The notes under the pieces: generated by a model
The model's database searches: none
What the model saw: the letters and a program-made list of their open reading frames with translations, nothing else
What the model was told of the DNA's origin: nothing
Program-made: the position numbers and the translations under genes
In this document: positions 7,763 through 14,384 of the stretch, piece after piece
Position numbering within the stretch: the first letter of the stretch is position 1
How the letters are laid out: each line of letters starts with the position of its first letter
Assembly (NCBI GenBank): GCA_034086985.1
Contig: JAXDZG010000007.1
Location: 1 to 20,989 of the forward strand
Source of the DNA: Phascolarctobacterium_A sp034086985
GTDB lineage: Bacteria; Bacillota; Negativicutes; Acidaminococcales; Acidaminococcaceae
Reading direction: 5' to 3'
DNA length: 20,989 bases

Positions 7763-7811
7763 AAAAAGCTTCGGTAGGGCGCTAATTTAAGCACTCCACC
7801 GAAGCTTTTTT
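7763..7811. terminator. Terminator-like hairpin between divergent promoters
   Basis: Stem 7763-7783/7790-7810 (AAAAAGCTTCGGT with ACCGAAGCTTTTT at its base, two mismatches further up) and a 6-base loop, with U-tracts possible in both directions. It is the same hairpin type as at 2509 and 15931, but it lies upstream of both neighbouring genes, so it is not at the end of any visible gene. Confidence 0.7.
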
Positions 7812-7821
7812 ACATATTTTC

Positions 7822-7883
7822 GCTTCATCCTACCCAAAAATCTCCTTTAGGGTGGGGAATTATCCTTAACTTTAGATTATAAT
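7822..7883 (+). promoter_or_regulatory. Plus-strand promoter with upstream box
   Basis: TATAAT at 7878-7883 lies 20 bases downstream of GGGTGGGG (7850-7857), the end of a box that starts CCTACCCAAA at 7829. The box matches the minus-strand one at 24 of 29 positions, with identical spacing to the -10. The -35 position reads GGGAAT, far from consensus. It would drive the gene at 7941 and probably those after it. Confidence 0.55.
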
Positions 7884-7940
7884 AGTGTCAACTAAACTGG
7901 TAGAAAGGTTTATTGGGTACCTTGGAGGGAGGCCATATTT

Positions 7941-8870
7941 ATGCATAGAAAAATTATTGGTTCGGTGTTATTGGGCTTATGTATGTTTGCCAACTCTGCA
8001 TTGGCAGCTTTGCCTAAAGAGGGGGTATACGAGAAGCATAGTGCAGCGGGAACTTTAGAAGCGCGTATGTTTGTTATGGGTGAACATGGTGCCACTAAAT
8101 ATACCTTTGGTTATGGTAATGACTATACACAAATTATTTGGCTAGAGGGCTATACATCTAATGGAGAAAGGCATTCTGAATTTGCTACCAAATATATTTG
8201 GAAAACAGACAGTGTTGGTGCAGCAGAAACAGCTTTGATTTTAGATCGTGAGGGTATTGAAAATTTAAAGAATGGAGATATTGCTACTCCTATTTACGCA
8301 CAGGATATGGCTGCTTTTTCCTTTGACGATAATGGTATGGCTAAGGTCAATGTTAGACCAGGCTTTACCGGTGAACCTGAAAGCTGGAAAAATGGCAATA
8401 CTGCTGCTTCCTTTAGCGGCAAGTATACCTATGTTGCGGATAGCCTAAAATTCACCCCTATAAGCTTGGCCTATGCCCATGAAAGTACATGTAACCCAGA
8501 TCGCTTTTATAAAGCAGAGACTGTAAATCAGGAATGGAACCAGACTAAGGTTCGTATCAAAGCCACAGGAACTCGTTTTGAATGTGTAGAAAACCTTATG
8601 AAGCTTGGCTATTTAGTGAAAATTGATGCTGAGCTTGGCAATACTGTCAATATGCGTGGTTGGACTGGCCGTGGCGTTTTGATAGGCTCTGAAGTACGTA
8701 TGCGTGCTAACACAACTACTGATTCTAAAATTGTAGGTATGCTAGATTTAAACGAGTCAGTTGAGGTTTTAGGGTATGAAAAGGGCCTAGATGGTCGAGG
8801 CTGGTATTATGTGAAAAAAGGGAATGGATTAAAGGGCTTTGCCGCAGCTCAATTTATTGATTTAAGATAA
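7941..8870 (+). CDS. Exported SH3-domain protein 1 of the plus-strand cluster
   Basis: The 309-residue protein has a signal peptide (cleavage after ALA, residue 22), an N-terminal domain of unknown type, and a C-terminal SH3_3-like domain (about 246-309). The SH3 part contains GSEVRMRANTTTDSKIVG, an ESVEVLGYEKG turn and GFAAAQFIDL at the end. GGAGGGAGG lies just upstream of the ATG and the promoter at 7878 is about 60 bases away. The SH3 domain resembles those of the two genes that follow, while the N-terminal domains differ strongly. The mature protein is likely wall-associated or secreted; no enzyme motif is seen. Confidence 0.82.
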   Translation: MHRKIIGSVLLGLCMFANSALAALPKEGVYEKHSAAGTLEARMFVMGEHGATKYTFGYGNDYTQIIWLEGYTSNGERHSEFATKYIWKTDSVGAAETALILDREGIENLKNGDIATPIYAQDMAAFSFDDNGMAKVNVRPGFTGEPESWKNGNTAASFSGKYTYVADSLKFTPISLAYAHESTCNPDRFYKAETVNQEWNQTKVRIKATGTRFECVENLMKLGYLVKIDAELGNTVNMRGWTGRGVLIGSEVRMRANTTTDSKIVGMLDLNESVEVLGYEKGLDGRGWYYVKKGNGLKGFAAAQFIDLR

Positions 8871-8889
8871 GCTGGTGTAAAGGCTATTC

Positions 8890-8918
8890 TAGATTCTAAT
8901 AATTTGCTCTAGAGTCTA
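8890..8918. repeat. Inverted repeat between two SH3 genes
   Basis: TAGATTCTA (8890-8898) can pair with TAGAGTCTA (8910-8918) through one G-T pair around an 11-base loop. No T-run follows, so it is not a standard terminator. It lies in the 74-base gap before the gene at 8945 and could be an mRNA structure or a protein site. Confidence 0.4.
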
Positions 8919-8944
8919 AAATACGGAAAAGGATAAGAAAAATT

Positions 8945-10165
8945 ATGAAAAAGAAAATTTTAGGGTTGGCTGCTGCGCTAACATTAGTAAGCTCACTAGC
9001 CTTAGCTGCTCCTCAATCCGTGGTATATCAGCAAATGTATGCTGATGGTAGATTAAAAAGCGTGGTTACCATACTGCATAATCCTGGTACTGGGGATTAT
9101 ATGGCACAGTATAGCATGGGTGATAACACCTACGTTTGTTTTGATGCGTTGGATAACAATGGTTACGAAACAGAGAATTATGCCTCCAAGCTAGAGGAGA
9201 CCGGTAGCGGCTATGCCGCCTCTGAAAAATGCTTTGTAATTGATGCTGAAAATCTGGCAAAGTGTGAGAAAAAGAAGCTGTTTAAGGTCAATGCTGTGAA
9301 AAAGCAGGGGCCTGTACTGAGCTTTGCAGGTGAGGATAGATTAACGGTAAGCGGGGCTGGTGCCAAGTACGATGGTGAGTACTATTTTAGTCCCAGAAGT
9401 AAACCGCAGGCTAATAATGCTTTAATGCTCTACGCTTATGAGGCTGCAAGAAACAATAGCCTTTTTGAAGAGGGTACTGGGGCAAATACTTATCGCATAC
9501 AGCAATATGAATTTGCACCCTGGGTTAAACGCGTTGAGCTATATTATAAGGATGGTAGCCAAGGAGATTACTCCGAGAGCCTTCTGATGGACAACGAGCT
9601 TAATATTGTTATGAGCTGTAATACGGAAGGTAATGCTAGCTGCAAGCCTTTGTTTGTCAGTGATAAATATGTGCAATGGGCAGAAAATGGCTTGGCTTCC
9701 TTTAAGACCTGTGTGGGTGGAGACGAAAGCTCCTTATATATGCATAGATATTTAGCAAAGAACTTCCCTGAGCTGACCAAGTCCAATAATATGACCTTAG
9801 TTTTTAAGGACTTCTTTGGTGGGGAGGGGGAAAATGCAGTATTTACCCGCCTTTATGATTTAGTAAAGGACGCTGATGGAGTGAAGGTTCTAGCAGCTAA
9901 TGTTGGTCATTCGGACAACGATGCAATGCAGGTAAAGAAATATATGGGCCTTAGGAGTATTACTGGTGATGAAGTACGTATCCGTAAGGAGCCCAATACT
10001 GATTGCGATATCTTAGGCTATGTTAATAAGGGCGATGTGGTTGAGGTACTGGGCTTAGTAAACCAAACTGGTGAGGCCTTTGGTAATAAATGGGCGGCTA
10101 TCCGTTTAGCCAATGGTAATATGGGGTATGTTTCTACCATGTTTATTGCAGGTGTAAACAACTGA
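8945..10165 (+). CDS. Exported SH3-domain protein 2 of the plus-strand cluster
   Basis: The 406-residue protein is the longest of the SH3 group. It has a signal peptide (cleavage near Ala21), about 300 residues of unknown domain with several cysteines, then a C-terminal SH3_3-like domain from about residue 338 (GDEVRIRKEPNTDCDILGY, GDVVEVLG, NMGYVSTMFI). Its first half shares a pattern with the preceding protein: an N-terminal strand-rich region containing a VYQQMYADGRLKSV-type stretch followed by a TY/IW-rich part, which hints at distant paralogy. The ribosome site is weak (AAGGAT). It probably shares a transcript with its neighbours. The function is unknown beyond the likely cell-wall contact of the SH3 domain. 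Confidence 0.8.
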   Translation: MKKKILGLAAALTLVSSLALAAPQSVVYQQMYADGRLKSVVTILHNPGTGDYMAQYSMGDNTYVCFDALDNNGYETENYASKLEETGSGYAASEKCFVIDAENLAKCEKKKLFKVNAVKKQGPVLSFAGEDRLTVSGAGAKYDGEYYFSPRSKPQANNALMLYAYEAARNNSLFEEGTGANTYRIQQYEFAPWVKRVELYYKDGSQGDYSESLLMDNELNIVMSCNTEGNASCKPLFVSDKYVQWAENGLASFKTCVGGDESSLYMHRYLAKNFPELTKSNNMTLVFKDFFGGEGENAVFTRLYDLVKDADGVKVLAANVGHSDNDAMQVKKYMGLRSITGDEVRIRKEPNTDCDILGYVNKGDVVEVLGLVNQTGEAFGNKWAAIRLANGNMGYVSTMFIAGVNN

Positions 10166-10195
10166 TATTTGGTTGTAAAAAGAGGGGGCTTAATA

Positions 10196-10942
10196 ATGTT
10201 TAATTGGAAAAAACTGATAATGGGAGCGGCTATGGGTGCTTTTTGCCTGGGATTGAGCTATGCTGCTCCTGTATACGCAGCTGGTGATAATCCTGCTATT
10301 GTCCAGGTTAGCGATAAAATAGAATACGTGAAAATATCTCCCGATGAAGCTGTTTTTAGAGATAAAAGAACCGGTAATTCTATGTATGTTGTAGAGGATA
10401 GAAAACAAGGCCTCTATAAAATTACATGTATGGAGGATACCTATAAGGATGTCTTTAAGCTGGATGAGACCTGGCAGGGCTTTAAGGGTAGCCGTGATAC
10501 GGTTGCCAATGTAGGCTATGTTAATAATTGTATGCATGATGTAGAAAGCGGCTATATGGATGAGGTTGCCTATCATAGCTATCATCAGGTTAAGGATATT
10601 GGTGATGGGGTAGGAGCTCTGCCGAATCATCACGAAACCCATTATATTTTTAATGATATTGATGGTAAAATGCTCTTAGCAGCAACCTGTAAGGTAAGCA
10701 ATAAGCCTAGTACAGAATTTCGTATTTATGGAGGCTATAAGTTTATTAATGGTACGGAAGTACGCATGCGCCAGGCTCCAAGCCTGAATGGCGAGATTAT
10801 TGGCTATTTTAACCAGAACGAGCGTGTCTATGTTTATGGCTATGCTAATATAGATTATAATGCCCCGCTTCCCAATGGTTGGGCATACGTTAAACGTGAG
10901 AATGGACAGGTTGGCTGTGTAGCGGCTCAGTTTGTACAATAG
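10196..10942 (+). CDS. Exported SH3-domain protein 3 of the plus-strand cluster
   Basis: The 248-residue protein starts at the ATG after AGAGGGGG; a TTG 27 bases earlier would put the ribosome site inside the gene and is rejected. A signal peptide ends VYA|A near residue 28. The middle domain is of unknown family and has two Cys-containing stretches (YKITCMEDTYKD and NNCMHDVESG). The C-terminal SH3_3-like domain (about 186-248) contains GTEVRMRQAPSLNGEIIGY and ends CVAAQFVQ. It starts 30 bases after the preceding stop, so co-transcription is likely. A weak hairpin follows it. Confidence 0.82.
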   Translation: MFNWKKLIMGAAMGAFCLGLSYAAPVYAAGDNPAIVQVSDKIEYVKISPDEAVFRDKRTGNSMYVVEDRKQGLYKITCMEDTYKDVFKLDETWQGFKGSRDTVANVGYVNNCMHDVESGYMDEVAYHSYHQVKDIGDGVGALPNHHETHYIFNDIDGKMLLAATCKVSNKPSTEFRIYGGYKFINGTEVRMRQAPSLNGEIIGYFNQNERVYVYGYANIDYNAPLPNGWAYVKRENGQVGCVAAQFVQ

Positions 10943-10975
10943 GATACCCATTAGTGGAATGTACATTGAAAAATA

Positions 10976-11000
10976 CTGAGGAAAGCCTCAGGACGTTTTA
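10976..11000 (+). terminator. Weak terminator-like hairpin after the third SH3 gene
   Basis: CTGAGG (10976-10981) pairs with CCTCAG (10986-10991) around AAAG. A TTTTAT tract begins four bases later. The short stem and interrupted T-run suggest partial termination at most. Confidence 0.45.
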
Positions 11001-11080
11001 TAAATTGTTTTGTTATTATATAAAAGTATGCTTGGCCCTGTAGCCTACATAATAAAATTATTTTTGAAGAGGTGACTACT

Positions 11081-11755
11081 ATGAATAAGTTTGGTAAATT
11101 GTTAGTGGTTGTCGGAATATTTGTTACTATGGCATTGTTGGCAGGCTGTGGTGGAGATAAAAAACCTGCAGAACCTGCTAAACCGGCAGAGCCTGCAAAA
11201 GCTGCAGCACCTGCTAAACCTGCTAAAAAAGAAAAGATTCGCCTTTATACTGATGAGCAGCTGAAAAAAATGACTCCGGCTGAACGTGCTGAGGCGCGCA
11301 AGAAAGAGTATAGAGCTAATCTGACTCCCCAACAGTTACGTGCTCATTTGATAACTGATAGGCCCGAACATAAGGAATTTGATAAAATGAGTAAAGAGAA
11401 ATATCCTAGCTTGAGATGGGGCTCTGTTGGTCATAACTATAAAAAAGTGCCAGTTGAGGGTGAAGTGATTTATGACTATAGCCGTACTGTTGATAATAAC
11501 GCGCCTACGTTTACAGATGATAAGGGTCGTGAGGTTAAAGATAAAGAGTCCTATGTTATCCATGTTCTATATGGTGCTTGCAAGGGCCAATGTGTAATTG
11601 AAGCTACTGATGAGCATATCGTAAGAATGGATCCTACTACCTATAATAAACCTAAAGTTGAAAAGAGTACCATCATTCCCTTCGATAAGACATATATTCG
11701 TCATGAGGAAAATGGCAAGAAATGGGTTACTCACGAAAAATGTGGCACTAAATAA
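11081..11755 (+). CDS. Lipoprotein with Pro-Ala-Lys linker, function unknown
   Basis: The 224-residue protein starts at the ATG after GAAGAGGTG. A lipoprotein signal ends LLAGC with Cys23 as the lipidation site. A low-complexity linker of PAEPAK/PAKPAK units (about 29-50) follows, then a charged helix (TDEQLKKMTPAERAEARKKE), and a C-terminal domain of unknown family with two cysteines in YGACKGQCVIEA. The linker suggests a domain reaching from the membrane into or through the cell wall. A strong terminator directly follows. I do not recognise the C-terminal domain. Confidence 0.8.
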   Translation: MNKFGKLLVVVGIFVTMALLAGCGGDKKPAEPAKPAEPAKAAAPAKPAKKEKIRLYTDEQLKKMTPAERAEARKKEYRANLTPQQLRAHLITDRPEHKEFDKMSKEKYPSLRWGSVGHNYKKVPVEGEVIYDYSRTVDNNAPTFTDDKGREVKDKESYVIHVLYGACKGQCVIEATDEHIVRMDPTTYNKPKVEKSTIIPFDKTYIRHEENGKKWVTHEKCGTK

Positions 11756-11773
11756 AAACTAAGTATAAATATG

Positions 11774-11802
11774 AAAACCAGGATATTAAAGTCCTGGTTT
11801 TT
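11774..11802 (+). terminator. Intrinsic terminator
   Basis: AAAACCAGGA (11774-11783) pairs perfectly with TCCTGGTTTT (11792-11801) around an 8-base loop and ends in a run of five T. It closes the transcript holding the lipoprotein at 11081. Confidence 0.88.
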
Positions 11803-11870
11803 ATAGTAAAATGATAATAGAGAAATGGATAATTGTTTGTTTTGTTATTTTGTCAAAGGTGGGATTTTTA

Positions 11871-13001
11871 ATGAGAAAAGTATATAGTTTAACAATCATG
11901 GTAGCTTTACTCGTAACAGCTTTTGTTATTTCTGGCTGTATTCCACCTAATTATTCCAAGGAACAGGCGAAGAAGATTGTCAGTGAACATAAGCCTGAAG
12001 CTTTAGCCTGGTTCTCTAAAAATATGCCTGCTGCCAAGCCTGATGCTGAGTGCGAGGCCTATAAAACAGAGCTGGATCTATTTGGCGCTATAAAGGGTTC
12101 ATATAAGGTAAATGGTAAAAGCTATGACTATGTTTTCGACTACAACACTAAAAATATGTATGTGGGTGAAGGCTATGAAGAAACCTGTGCACTTGTAAAA
12201 GCAGCTATTCTGAAGGAATTTAATTATTCTGCTAAGGAAACTAAGGTGAACTTCCATGGTTATAGCTTTAAATTAAAAAACGAAAATGACAAGCCTTCTA
12301 AGCGTATGCCAATTGACCAACCCAAGGAAATCAGTACAAAGCTTTTAAAGCTGATTCCTGCTAAAATTAGCCCACAGGAGTTTGCCCAAAGGGTTTTGGC
12401 ACCGGATACAAATGAGGTGTTTAATTTTTATATTGATGTTTATCGCGATTCCTTCCCCAAGTATGAGCCTGAGAAGCAGGCCAAATTCAAGAATTTAGGC
12501 TTAATTATGTGTTTTATTCCAGTTGATATTGAAAAGGATGCCCAGACTGTATATAAAAAATATTATTCTGTTAAGGGTGTAGAAGAATATGTTTGCCATC
12601 TGGCTAAGGTAGAGGATGGCTTTTACGCTGGCTATGAAACTAAATGGTCTCCCAAGCTGGAGGACAAGGCTAAGGTCACTAAAAAGACTTCTAAGCAGTT
12701 CCTTTTAGAGATTCCCAAGACGGCTAGGCCTATTTTCTTCAGCAAGGAGAAGAAAATGTTAGTGCATAGCTTTAAAAATCCCAAAGGGAACCTGATTGAA
12801 AATATTATTGCTGATAAGCATACGGCGTCCGTTCCAGGAATGGCAGGCTTTAAGCAGCACGGCCTTGAGCTTGTGGTCAAAGATGAGTATGCACATAGCT
12901 ATAGTGCTACGAGTGTTAGCTTAGTTGGAGGAGCGTATGACGTAAAAGCCTTGGGCTTCTTCAACTTTGACTATTGGAGATTAAAGTATTTTCATGATTA
13001 A
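11871..13001 (+). CDS. Lipoprotein, function unknown
   Basis: The 376-residue protein starts at the ATG at 11871 behind AAAGGTGGG. A longer reading from 11811 would run back into the terminator area and bury the signal peptide. The lipoprotein signal ends VISGC with Cys23 lipidated. The mature domain is of a family I do not recognise; it has two repeated-looking parts, each with Lys-rich strands and a Tyr-rich stretch (SYDYVFDYNTKNMYVGEGY and VYKKYYSVKGVEEY). No catalytic motif stands out. It must use its own promoter downstream of the terminator at 11774 or read-through. The AT-rich codon use matches the other plus-strand genes from 7941. Confidence 0.78.
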   Translation: MRKVYSLTIMVALLVTAFVISGCIPPNYSKEQAKKIVSEHKPEALAWFSKNMPAAKPDAECEAYKTELDLFGAIKGSYKVNGKSYDYVFDYNTKNMYVGEGYEETCALVKAAILKEFNYSAKETKVNFHGYSFKLKNENDKPSKRMPIDQPKEISTKLLKLIPAKISPQEFAQRVLAPDTNEVFNFYIDVYRDSFPKYEPEKQAKFKNLGLIMCFIPVDIEKDAQTVYKKYYSVKGVEEYVCHLAKVEDGFYAGYETKWSPKLEDKAKVTKKTSKQFLLEIPKTARPIFFSKEKKMLVHSFKNPKGNLIENIIADKHTASVPGMAGFKQHGLELVVKDEYAHSYSATSVSLVGGAYDVKALGFFNFDYWRLKYFHD

Positions 13002-13005
13002 GAAG

Positions 13006-13020
13006 ATAAACTAAGTTTAT
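13006..13020. repeat. Short perfect palindrome
   Basis: ATAAACT-A-AGTTTAT lies immediately after the stop of the lipoprotein gene. A second palindrome, CAAGCGCTTG, is at 13059-13068 in the same 123-base gap. No T-run follows. Either could be a regulator site for the gene at 13125, but chance is also possible. Confidence 0.3.
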
Positions 13021-13124
13021 TCTGGCAATTATGGACAGCTTCACCTATTACTGGGGTGCAAGCGCTTGGGATTGAAGGCTTTTCTTATATTTCTTGGATA
13101 ACTTGAAGAAGGCTAGGTGCGTAT

Positions 13125-13508
13125 ATGTTTAAGCAGCAAAGGTTTATTCTAAGGGTTTTGCTTTGCGCCGTTGGGCTAACCTCTATTTTTGGCCTTGATA
13201 AGGCTTGGGCAATGAGCTGGTTGGGAGGGGAAAAAATAGACGCTCCTTTAGTTAAGGTTAGCTTTTGTTCTGGCGGAGATATGCTAGGCAGTAGCCACGG
13301 CCTGTTTGTGACAGCAGTTGATAAGGAGTATGCCTTGCTCAAGGAGGGGGAGCCTATAAAGCTCCTTAATGATAGTATCGGCCAAGGAGAGAGGTATATA
13401 CATCCCAAGTATAGTGAAGAATTTTACATTAAGCTAGCCAAACGGCTGGAGGCTGGCAATTATACGCTTAATATTGATGGTTATACTACGAATTTTTCTA
13501 TAAAGTAG
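13125..13508 (+). CDS. Small exported protein, function unknown
   Basis: The 127-residue protein has an AGGTG site upstream and a signal peptide ending AWA|M near residue 29. The mature part of about 98 residues is of unknown family. It reads as a compact strand-rich domain ending NYTLNIDGYTTNFSIK, with one Cys (VSFCSGGDM). It lies 78 bases before the next exported protein. The signal peptide, ribosome site and tight context support a real gene; no function can be assigned. Confidence 0.65.
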   Translation: MFKQQRFILRVLLCAVGLTSIFGLDKAWAMSWLGGEKIDAPLVKVSFCSGGDMLGSSHGLFVTAVDKEYALLKEGEPIKLLNDSIGQGERYIHPKYSEEFYIKLAKRLEAGNYTLNIDGYTTNFSIK

Positions 13509-13586
13509 GATAAAAAACAGGTGGCAAAGGGGCGGCCATTACTAGCGTCCTGCCATGTTTGGCGCTTTACACTAAGGAGAAATACA

Positions 13587-14336
13587 ATGAAATCTACTTT
13601 CTTAAAACATTCCAAAAAAATATTAGTAGGGGCGGTCTTGGCTATTGGCTGCTTAGGTATGGCCTCAGTAGCTTTTGCTGAGGCGAAGGCTATTGAGTTT
13701 GATACTATTTTAAAAGGCTGCTATACTCATACTATGCGCAATGAGTTTTATATTAGAAGTGCCAATATGTACAAGGATCCTGTTAATGGCTGGGGCGAGA
13801 TAATCGCTAGGGAAGAAAGTGGCATGGACGGTAGTGTTACCAAAACCTGGTTAATTGGCGAGGTTAAGGATGGCCCACGCAATGACGTTTTATTTCATAT
13901 TCAACGTCAGGTTGTGCAAAAGCTGGACGCCAATGGTAAAACTATTTCCTGCAAGGATGATGATGTTAATTACAGTTTACTCATTTATCCACAGAACGAA
14001 TACTCCTTCAACGTGGTTAAACCAAAAGGCGGTAGAGTGCCTAGCATTGATGTAGGGGGAGATTATACCAGCTCTGTAGAATATCCTATGATGAGCAATG
14101 AGGCAGCTCTGTATGTTTTGTATAGATTTATGAATAGCACTCCTGTTTATCGTAATAAGCTTCAGGGCGCCGCTTTGCAGCATATTGGTAAAGATCTAGA
14201 TGAAGAGCATACCTTTAAGCTGGTTGAGCACCATCAGGATCAGGTGGTGACTAGAGGCACCTATAAGGTAAATGCAGATGGTTCAATTTTAGAGTATAAT
14301 GCTGCCATGAATAAATGGAATATAATAACCAAGTAA
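13587..14336 (+). CDS. Exported protein, function unknown
   Basis: The 249-residue protein starts at the ATG after AAGGAG; a longer reading from 13521 would place the ribosome site inside the gene. A signal peptide ends AFA|E near residue 31. The mature part begins with a strand-rich region (EFDTILKGCYTHTMRNEFY) and ends GTYKVNADGSILEYNA followed by KWNIITK. The whole is of unknown family and has no lipobox, metal motif or SH3 pattern that I can identify. It sits between a small exported protein and the metallophosphatase. Confidence 0.75.
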   Translation: MKSTFLKHSKKILVGAVLAIGCLGMASVAFAEAKAIEFDTILKGCYTHTMRNEFYIRSANMYKDPVNGWGEIIAREESGMDGSVTKTWLIGEVKDGPRNDVLFHIQRQVVQKLDANGKTISCKDDDVNYSLLIYPQNEYSFNVVKPKGGRVPSIDVGGDYTSSVEYPMMSNEAALYVLYRFMNSTPVYRNKLQGAALQHIGKDLDEEHTFKLVEHHQDQVVTRGTYKVNADGSILEYNAAMNKWNIITK

Positions 14337-14359
14337 ATACTTGCTTGCACGCAGGTATT
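14336..14359. repeat. Intercistronic hairpin without T-run
   Basis: AATACTTGC (14336-14344) pairs over all nine positions (one G-T) with GCAGGTATT (14351-14359) around a 6-base loop, starting on the last base of the stop codon. CAAGAGG follows rather than T, so it may affect mRNA stability or processing rather than termination. Confidence 0.45.
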
Positions 14360-14384
14360 CAAGAGGAAGAAGGAGGGGCTCTTC

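Larger units (their letters stand above)
7557..7940. other. Divergent intergenic region with mirrored promoters and a central hairpin
   Basis: This 384-base gene-free stretch separates two SH3-protein genes transcribed away from each other. It holds, from left to right, the minus-strand leader, a minus-strand -10 box, an upstream box (7694-7728), a central terminator-like hairpin (7763-7810), the mirrored box (7822-7857), a plus-strand -10 box and the plus-strand leader. No small reading frame with a convincing ribosome site was seen. Confidence 0.8.

Noticed and set aside
11811..11870. Upstream start for the 376-residue lipoprotein
   Set aside because: The extension adds a second hydrophobic stretch before the lipoprotein signal and lacks a ribosome site.
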